DNA of 64,000 nucleotides. Origin: Platerodrilus igneus. Its lineage: Eukaryota; Arthropoda; Insecta; Coleoptera; Lycidae. The position numbers and the translations under genes are program-made. Below are positions 56,525 through 64,000 of this stretch, in pieces. Below the pieces are notes generated by a model. It was not told the DNA's origin and ran no database searches. It saw nothing but the letters and a program-made list of their open reading frames with translations. Every line of letters begins with the position of its first letter. Within the stretch, counting starts at the first letter, position 1. The stretch spans positions 10,876,001-10,940,000 of the forward strand of contig JARFIW010001104.1 of the NCBI GenBank assembly GCA_036346225.1, in the 5' to 3' direction.

Positions 56525-57018
56525 GAATCTGAAGCCACTTGTGCGTGAAAACCACCATAAAGAGATCAAAGCAAAGGAGGTAATTCTCGTGCATATAGTA
56601 CTTGAACAGCTTATGCACACAATTTCTTCTTCAAATTCACGTAATGTAGACTTGGTGCTGCTTTTCTTGATGGTTTTCCGTGGTGAAGGTAATTTATTAT
56701 ATAGTATAGGACCAACATAAATATACGGTTTCTTGTATAAAGTAAACTGCAGAATAAATGTATGTATGTTATTGGAGATACGAGTACTGTGTTCGTGTAC
56801 GTTGTTCGACGTATGATACAAGTGTTTGTTTTTATAAAATTAATAAGAGATTCATAAATATATAAGGAAAAATAGGTTAAAATGTTCGACTTTTGAAAAA
56901 GTGGCCTGCAGTGTTCCGTATGACTAATATGACAAATGATTCTAATGGCTCGTCTATGTAATTTAATATAGGAGAAGTGTACACCAGGAAGGCAGTACCC
57001 CAGAACGCAATACCACAC
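56525..57018 (-). pseudogene. LINE reverse transcriptase C-terminal end
   Basis: Minus strand, frames 57018-56611 and 56821-56510. The text MWYCVLGYCLPGVHFSYIKL, LHRRAIRIICHISHTEHCRP, LFQKSNILTYFSLYIYESL and, after a shift, YVGPILYNKLPS corresponds to the domain after RT in jockey/CR1-type LINEs (KLQKRAIRII....CRPLF..LNILT....Y). It overlaps or abuts the right end of the BEL/Pao relic; the exact junction (56.53-56.69 kb) is uncertain. Confidence 0.75.
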
Positions 57019-57202
57019 CGAAAACCTGAACCATGTATATAGGGAGTGAGTTGATTATGCTTTATTAAGGTAGCAGGTGGACGTTGGTTACTGGTATCTC
57101 GAAGAGTTCAAGGTGAACAAATGAGATGTAGTAATTGTGCTTGCAGGTGGGAATGCAATTAATGACACTGGTCAGTTTTCCATTTATCACATTGCGGTAA
57201 GC

Positions 57203-57867
57203 TGTTACATGCCGAAAATCGGCTATGTATCATTTTTGATTTAAGTTTTAAATATGTGACTGAAATCGCGCCAATATTTAAAAAAAAAAGGACTTGTGCA
57301 TTTCCGTAACTTGGGACAGTTACGTCGGCGCCGGAGAATGCGCAGACGTGGAGTGGGGAAGGAAGTGCGCGTTTTCCGACACGACGGCATTAGCCGACTA
57401 GACGTCTAATAGTGAGGTTTATTTGTGTCGTGCCTTTGTCTTTTCTCTTTCTGATAATGTAGGTTTCCCTTTATCTCTGTCTCTTATCGCTCCTTACCTG
57501 GTTGTTCCTACCGGTACCGCTACAGGCGACGAAGAGGGAAGACAAATTAATCTGGTTTCAATGATGGCTGACCCGACTCGCGCCCGATAACGCCGAGATC
57601 CATGGGAAATGAGTGTGGCTCCGGCGCGGGAATGACCGCGGGGTTGTGAGGCGTTCCACATTTTTGGGTGAGTGCATTTTATCTTTTCCTTTGGGGCGCC
57701 TCTTGTATCACTGTAAACATTTTTGGTGTGTGATGCAATTTGAGACGCAATTATGACGTAATGGCTTTGTTGTACAATATTGTGTACGTTTTAGTGTGTT
57801 GCCGGCTGTCGTGGTGGCTCTAACGCGTGCGCGCAGGACTATAGCGGTTGTGCCTTAGACTATAACA
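57203..57867 (+). repeat. 5' LTR of the LARD-like element
   Basis: Starts TGTTACATGCCGAAAATCGG, ends TTAGACTATAACA. Carries the family blocks TTTCCGTAACTTGGGACAGT, GAATGCGCAGACGTGGAGTG and TGTAGGTTTCCCTTTATCTC. A GGGTGAGTGC motif at about 57665 resembles a splice donor and is found in each family copy. Confidence 0.88.
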
Positions 57868-58944
57868 GTGGCGCCTGAACGTTTTTGTTGAAATTTGTCC
57901 TCACCTCTTGTGTATCTTATAAGGTGTTAGTTTTGAATATATTTGTAGTAATTGGGTCTTGTTCACTCAAAGAATAATAAATAATTATTTTTTAAATTTT
58001 TTAATTGCTTTTAAATAGAAAAAAATATAATCTGGCAACAGTGCAATCTGACAACATCTATTTCATGTTGGCATGACATTAAATACAGCTGATGTGTCAA
58101 TCTGAGCATTTAGGCAGCCATGTTTGATTAGTGTTTTGTTTACCTTTCATAAATGTTATTCCTAATTTAATTAATTAGCTTTTCCCTTATAAAAATAGTG
58201 TATTTGTATTCGAAATTCTCTTAAATAATTACATAATCTAATTTAGAATGAAACTAAAGTGTATACCTTTCAAATGTGTCTAGTAAATTACATAACCTTA
58301 CTTTAATCATGTGCTTTTGGATTACATAATTCTTTCTGTAAGTATTTTTAGCCATAAATACCTTTATTTACCATTCATTATGATTAAAAAAAGGAAAAAA
58401 TCCCTTAAAATGACACTAAGTTTAGTTAAAATAATTATTTTAATTCTGAAATTTTTCTTAGTTTATTGTAACTTGTTTTTGGGTTAACTTTTTTAAAAAC
58501 CGTTGTTTAGATTACTTATATACGATCTTACCTTACTATAATTCTAAAGTGTTCCCTTAACAATCTAAATAATCAACTATAACTTACGAATACCTTAGAG
58601 AAAATTTTACTTTTAAATATAGCTTATGCAATTAACTGAATTTGTACCTTTTACCTTCTAAAACGCTATAGTAAACTTGATTTTGTTATATCTGCTTCCT
58701 TAAACATTACAATAATGGACCTGATGATAATGTTTTGCATTTAACTTCATTTACTATCCCCTTTCCCTACGATGGTTGTTGATAAATCTCTCGATATAAA
58801 AGGAATATTTTAATATTTGGAATACTGTTTTTTCTATACATGTATCGTAGAATATTGCTTTTGTGTAGCGAGTATGATTTTGTTTGGATAGCATATTTTT
58901 TAAAATATATTGATATTGCAATGCAGCATTTTGAGATCTATTTG

Positions 58945-59160
58945 GTCTAGGCGAGATTTGTCGTCGAAGTTGGTCGCTCAGCAGTATGTTAGTCTAGACG
59001 AGACCCATGAAGGGTTGTTCGCTCAGCACTACATAAGTCTAGACGAGACTCGGGGTAAATTTGTCGCTCTAGCAATTCTTGAATCATTTTTTGAGAATAA
59101 TGTTGAAGTTTTTTTTTATTAGTCTAGGTGAAGCTTAAAGGAGGGCTTGTCGCCCTAGTA
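58945..59160. repeat. Four diverged repeats with GTCTAGACGAGAC motif
   Basis: GTCTAG(G/A)CGAGA occurs at 58945, 58992, 59037 and, modified, at 59122, each followed by a GTCGCTCAGCA-like motif. Spacing is 47, 45 and 85 bases. The first three lie in one open frame and give SLDET repeats, probably incidental. Confidence 0.75.
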
Positions 59161-60636
59161 ATTATATGCGTTGTAAGATATATCTTTTTGTTCTTCAACA
59201 ATTTTATCAGTAAATCAAGTTTTAATTACCTCTATCTCTTCATATATCGATTCAAACCACACTAGGTGGCATGAAATTATCTTTAAAATCGCTTAAGCTT
59301 GCGTACATCCAAAATTTTTCACGTTTTATTTCTTTAACGGTTTACCTAATGTTTTTTGTCCCTGCTATGAGTCAGTTAACTTTATTTACTCATTTCTTTT
59401 CTTATACAGCACCTACCTTCTACGCGTTTGGCTTATTTACCTTAAACTAGCTATCTTTTTGCTACTTGTTGACTTCCCCTTGAACTTTTTGTTTTCAGCA
59501 TTTATCTTACATCGTTTAATTTTGTGGTAATTGTCGTAACTTTGGTTGTAATAACCCATTGAATTTTTATGATTGGTTTTAGCTGATGTTTTGAGTGGAT
59601 GCTTTTTTCTTTGTGCTCACATAGGAGACGCGGCCTATGCCATTGTAAGAAATAGTCCATATTCGCAGTTGTAAAAAGCTAGGAGTTTCTATTCCATGCA
59701 TTTTTCTTCTGAATTATTACAGTCGCCCACTTTATCTTTATCATTACTTGTTTTCTTTTTCTATTAAGTTACCATAACGTATAAACATTTTTTTGTTTTT
59801 GATTGAACTTCGTGGTGAGGTGCTATCGCTTTTTATTGATATCTTATCGAATTCTCGGTCGTTTTAGCATATTGGGACAGTGTGTCTGTATTTAACTACT
59901 TATATTTAGGCATTCTTGTGTGTTTATGGCGTTGCCGTTTTTAAAAAATTACCTTGCAACAGTTGGTTTTTTGTGTGAATGTATCTGTAGTGATACTTTT
60001 AAGTTGTTGTTTCAACTTTTGTCTGATTTTCTTAACGCAGTGGATGCACTCGTTAGGAAAATGTTTGTACTAGTTCTCATTAAGAGTCTAGTAACTTTTT
60101 AACTTATGATATACCTTAACTTGTCTGATTAATATAGCAGGTGGTCCTTCAGACCGACCTGTGTTTAATAGGGACAACTCTCTACCTACTCGTACACTTG
60201 TCCAAAAACTCTACTTTTTATTATCCTGCTGTCTTGGTTTCTGCCTTATCTTTTATTCGGTAGACCTGTTCGGAGCACCCATCTACTACATAAAAGTGAT
60301 TTTTCCCTCACTCCGAGCTACTGACCACATTGGCTTGTTGAGTAGTGCTTTTCTATCCACCTTTTCTGTCTCTTTTGCTCAATGCGAGCCCTTCCTCTAT
60401 TCTTTTCTACCTGGAAGTGTCACTTATGCATTCCAAAATGCCTACCTCCCTCTTTTTACCTTTCCCATCTCTATTGTCTTTTCATTTCCGTTAGTCACCT
60501 TGTGGTTGCACGGGGGTTTTCACAGACATCCGGACCACGTCTCTGTGAATCTTTCGTGAGGTCACGCGGTGCCGCTGTCAGCGCACGTGGCCGCTAACGG
60601 TGTATGTATGTATGCTTGTGTGTATGTGCGAGTGCA

Positions 60637-60641
<5 letters not shown>

Positions 60642-60673
<32 letters not shown>
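60642..60673. repeat. (TA)n microsatellite
   Basis: About 32 bases of alternating TA inside the LARD-like element. Confidence 0.9.
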
Positions 60674-60677
<4 letters not shown>

Positions 60678-60932
60678 CCACATATATAAGAATGGATATC
60701 TTATCCATATCGTTCAACGCCGGGTGCAGAAATGCACCCACATTCCTTTTTTCGGTCCCTCGTACCGTTTATATAAACGGACTTGGCTTCAAGAAGCCAC
60801 TCTATCTTGTATCTTTGGAATGGATGACGAAACGGCTTGGTGAGCTGGGGAATTCTATGCTATATCTTTAATGTATGTAGTCGTAGCGTGCTGGGACGTT
60901 TCGGATCCATCTATTGCTATCTAGTTTTATCT

Positions 60933-61061
60933 TAATATCGTTATTTTACCTATTATCTTTGATAATAACTTGAGTTTAATATCTTTATCTTACCTATTAT
61001 TTTGATAATAACTAAAGCCTAATATCGTTATCTTACCTATTATCTTTGATAATAACTTGAG
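60933..61061. repeat. Three 43-44-bp tandem repeats with TATTATC..GATAATA hairpins
   Basis: TAATATCGTTATTTTACCTA-type units start at 60933, 60977 and 61020. Each contains the palindrome TATTATCTTTGATAATA or a close variant, so each repeat could form a small stem. Confidence 0.85.
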
Positions 61062-61768
61062 ATTTTGCTTTATCTTTTTTATCTTCGTAACGTTTGATAT
61101 TTACGATCAGACGTAGGAATTATTTTTTGAATATTGAGTGAAGAAGCTAACCTGATGGTAGCAATGTAATTTGTTAAGTTAGTAATGTAAGAAATTAGTA
61201 AGATGGTACTGTTGGTAAATTTGTTAATTCACAACCATGTCATGAACAAATTTTGATGTGTATTGTTTATTAAGCCAGAGTACCACTACATAAAAATTTG
61301 CTAAAGTGCATAGAAACTTGCTCTTTTAGACATTTTGAAATTTGGGCATTTCTTGCCGAAGTAGAAACAGTTTAGATGCAATGCTTATGTGCGTCTGCAC
61401 TTAAAAACTGTAATGTTAGCTTTAGTTATAGTATATATGTTAGGCGACTTGTCGCATTTGTTCTAGTTTTAGTAGTGTTTCGTGCTCTCCGACAAATTTG
61501 CGCTGTCGATTATAATTGCGCCACATTAAAGATTCGTGTGTGCACTTATAAATGTAGTCCATAAACAATGGGCCTACATATTCCGTTTCCTGGTAAATCA
61601 TAAGACGTGTTATCGGTTGAAAAAACCAGGTGGCGCCTAAAATAAACATTTTATAGAATCTAAGTTAGGGTTTATGTAGGTTAGTTGGGATTTAGATTTT
61701 AAGCTTTTACCGTGCTAACAGTCATTTTCTTTTTTTAAGATTTTTTTTTTTTATGGCTTTGTTGCGAT

Positions 61769-62438
61769 TGTTACATGCCGAAAATCGGCTATGTATCATT
61801 TTGATTTTAGTTTTAAATATGTGACTGAAATCGCGCCAATATTTAAAATAAAGGACTTGTGCATTTCCGTAACTTGGGACAGTCGCGTCGGCGCCCGAGA
61901 ATGCGCAGACGCGGAGTGAGGAAGTGCGCGTTTTCCAACAAGACGGCATTAGCCGACTAGACGTCTAACAGTGAGTTTATATGTGTTTCTTTTTGTCTTC
62001 TCTTACAGATAATGTAGGTTTCCTCTGTCGTACCTATTATCGTTCCTTACCCGGTTGATCCTTTATCGTACCGCTACAAAAAGAAAAAGGAAGACAAAAC
62101 CAATCTGACTTCAATGAGGGCGAAGGCTGAACCACACCCAACCAACAGCGAGATCAATGGAAAGAAGCATGGCTCTTGCCGCAAGAATAACCGTAATGTC
62201 GTGAAGGACTCCACATTTTACGTGAGTACATTTTATCTTTTCCTTTATGGCGCCTCGGTATTAAAATGAATATTTTTTGTATGTAATACCGTTTGAGACG
62301 CAATAATGACGTAATATCTTGTTGCACAATACTATGTACGTGTTTATTATGTTGCCAACTGTCGTAGTGGCTCTTATCAATTACGCCGGGAGTTTAACGG
62401 TTATATCTTAGACTATAATAGCCGCGTGAAGTATAACA
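61769..62438 (+). repeat. 3' LTR of the LARD-like element
   Basis: Starts TGTTACATGCCGAAAATCGG, ends GAAGTATAACA, followed by the AAGC duplication. Colinear with the 5' LTR, with many substitutions and small indels. The last 20 bases differ from the 5' LTR end (..ACTATAATAGCCGCG..), so the exact border is slightly uncertain. Confidence 0.85.
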
Positions 62439-62756
62439 AAGCTTAAGTTCCAAGTTCTTATACACCGGTCGTTCGCATTGAGGGCAATGGATATACTATT
62501 AAGAATGTACATTGCCAAATTTGGAATGTAATAAAGTAATTAAATGTTTTTCTTGGATTGAGACACGACGTCATTAGTCCTTGTATGTGCGTACTTCAAG
62601 GGAAAGCATTGTGCAAAAAAAAAACATTATTCACCACTATATTTCAGTGGTATGTGTGTTTTAGATGTATGATATATCCCACTATAGGAAAGCTACAGTA
62701 TTAATGTTATTTAATTATTGGCATGCATAACTTATTTTTATCATGGAATATTCCAG

Positions 62757-62852
62757 TACTGTTACGGTCAACGCTTGTTTCTATGAAAAACCGGCCAGCA
62801 ACGTCATCAGGAGTGGCTGAAAATTTAACTGACCGCTGTGCGATTCTTGTAC
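62757..62852 (+). CDS. Candidate host-gene exon
   Basis: Preceded by TATTCCAG and followed by GTAAGT. One frame is open throughout: LLRSTLVSMKNRPATSSG, then VAENLTDRCAILV. The exon has 96 bases (symmetric). The donor region GTACGTAAGT offers two GTs four bases apart (62849 and 62853). Use of the first gives phase 0, matching the frame of the exon at 63390; use of the second gives phase 1, which matches a short tail after the acceptor at 63273. Not a transposon motif. The gene could not be named. Confidence 0.5.
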
Positions 62853-63389
62853 GTAAGTGCTATCAATTAAGCGGTTTATAAATTGATTTAGTTGACAATT
62901 CAGTTAATGCTTATTAATTGATTTTGTTTTAGTATAAGAATTTATGTTGCCTTTTGGTGCAGTGTACGTTTGGTTAATATAACTGAAGGTTGAGAACGTT
63001 GGTAGTTTTATTTAATGACAACATTAGGGTTCGGATCACTACCAGTTATGTGAGACTTTCTATTTTTCCCGGGAGCTTCCCAATTTAATCAATAATTAGA
63101 AAAGCTACTTCAATATCACCTCTACCCATAACCCTGTAGTTTCCGTATTTATGTTATATGGGGTTGACAATTAATATTGTTAAAAGAGTGAAAGTTAACA
63201 TTCAAAAAATCGATCACCCCTGACCTCTTCTCAATACAAATACCATTGATCACGTGACTGCCTTCTTTTACAGGTTCAACTGTGTCAGATAATCACCCAT
63301 TGGGATAATTCAATTTCTCAAAAAATAAAAATTTTATTATAATAGTATAGAAACTTATAGTAATAGAGCTTAATTGTCTTATTTTACAG

Positions 63390-63500
63390 CCTTCAGAAGC
63401 ATCCGATACAAAGATACAGCTTTCTGTGCTAGAAGACACAATGGATGGACCTCCATCTAAACGTCTACGTGACAGCATAAAGATCGACTTGGACAAATGA
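63390..63500 (+). CDS. Candidate terminal exon of a host gene
   Basis: A classical acceptor (TTGTCTTATTTTACAG) precedes PSEASDTKIQLSVLEDTMDG and PPSKRLRDSIKIDLDK followed by TGA. The peptide combines an acidic stretch with a basic PPSKRLR motif that looks like a nuclear localisation signal. Codon use and composition are unlike the surrounding AT-rich DNA. Together with 62757-62852 it suggests the 3' end of a plus-strand gene, probably a nuclear protein. The AT-rich bases after 63500 would be the 3' untranslated region; I see no clear AATAAA in the window after it. Confidence 0.6.
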   Translation, partial: PSEASDTKIQLSVLEDTMDGPPSKRLRDSIKIDLDK

Positions 63501-64000
63501 ATTGTTTACAAATTTGAATTGTTGGATATATGTTAGGAAGATTCAATTCATTATACTGTTGTTAAAACTATTATTTTTGTATATAATCCTGTAAGTTAGC
63601 TTTCATATTTGAAAAATCAAGAGAGTATGTCAATTTGCCTTTAATTTAGAGTTATATTATTGTGTGCTTATATTGTCTGTAGGTTACTTTTGTTAAGTAC
63701 AATTTAAGTTGTAAAATGATTTCATATTGCGAATCATTCCACTAGTTTTGGGGATTTAATTTTTTCAATTTCTGTTGTTTTAGAGTTTGTATGGCCGATC
63801 GAACCAAATTTTAAGTGACATGAGTATAATCCACTCGTAAGAGTCTGAATAGGAAGTATGCTGTATTTTACATCGCGTCTTGTTATAGTTTCTCGTAATC
63901 GTTGTCACTGCCATACTGATTTTAAACTCATCACTACTGGTTTAGTTTTTCTTGAGTGCCACTTTTACACAGTTAATTAGACTTTATGATTTAAATTTGT

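Larger units (their letters stand above)
57882..61768 (+). other. Internal region of the LARD-like element
   Basis: Non-coding, AT-rich. It contains two sets of tandem repeats (58945-59160 and 60933-61061), a (TA)n tract (about 60642-60673), and an open frame of 132 codons (60161-60559) rich in Phe, Leu and Ser with no known domain, which I do not call as a gene. No retroviral motif. Confidence 0.6.
57203..62438 (+). mobile_element. LARD-like LTR element (5.24 kb) without gag-pol
   Basis: Two directly repeated LTRs (57203-57867 and 61769-62438) enclose 3.9 kb. AAGC flanks the whole (57199-57202, 62439-62442), a 4-bp target-site duplication as for the solo copies of the same family. After the 5' LTR comes GTGGCGCCTGAACG (57868-57881), a plausible primer-binding site. 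The interior has no gag, protease, RT or integrase motif in any frame I could read, so it is a large non-autonomous derivative. The region before the 3' LTR is T-rich (61730-61752), with no purine tract on the plus strand. LTRs differ considerably (about 80-85% identical by eye), so the insertion is old. Confidence 0.85.

Noticed and set aside
60161..60559. 132-codon frame as an envelope- or membrane-protein gene of the LARD-like element
   Set aside because: It is hydrophobic but has no signal peptide pattern, cysteine pattern or counterpart; it fits T/C-rich composition.

Overview
This window looks like repeat-rich intergenic or intronic DNA from a large arthropod genome, most likely an insect. 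The evidence is the high A+T content, the absence of bacterial-type operons, the many insect-type transposon families (mariner/Tc1 with DUF4817-like heads, piggyBac, Ty3/gypsy, BEL/Pao, jockey/CR1-like LINEs, tRNA-derived SINEs) and spliceosomal-type GT..AG signals. I cannot name the species. Almost every recognisable coding segment belongs to a mobile element, and nearly all are broken by stops, frameshifts, truncation or nested insertion.

Layout. 1-12.6 kb is a nested stack. A minus-strand mariner (edge at 7465) is interrupted by one LINE on the minus strand (1-1990) and one on the plus strand (about 2447-6714). A piggyBac follows (7602-10935), itself interrupted by a 5'-truncated LINE (7704-9000). 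The piggyBac sits in the end of a gypsy-like pol that runs into an LTR (12305-12551). 12.5-15.8 kb holds the gag/protease part of another gypsy-like element on the minus strand, next to tRNA-Lys-like leader modules and a 199-bp tandem duplication. 17.0-18.1 kb is a DDE_3 transposase pseudogene. 18.8-20.5 kb is a pair of tail-to-tail SINEs with a complete 1308-bp mariner between them. 20.5-23.2 kb contains a solo LTR, a 1.7-kb element with ~170-bp inverted termini bordered by TA microsatellites, and further gypsy leader modules.

23.2-33.3 kb is sparse. It holds four decayed transposon fragments and one convincing candidate microexon (about 30088-30117). 33.3-39.8 kb holds a mariner with ~420-bp inverted termini and a probable intron, followed by a ~4-kb inverted repeat with a younger mariner inside one arm; the other arm keeps the empty site. 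40.9-44.0 kb is a head-to-tail array of five tRNA-derived SINE-like units, one of them split by a 1.6-kb insertion.

46.1-46.7 kb is a second solo LTR. 48.5-50.9 kb is a 26-copy satellite of 93-bp monomers with a higher-order period of exactly 8 monomers (744 bp). 52.8-57.0 kb is a decayed BEL/Pao element with SINE and LINE fragments. 57.2-62.4 kb is a two-LTR element with no gag-pol (LARD-like) and the same LTR family as the solo LTRs. The last 1.3 kb appears to hold the terminal exons of a host gene on the plus strand, ending in a PPSKRLRDS-containing tail. These host exons and the microexon are the only likely non-transposon coding sequences I can support.
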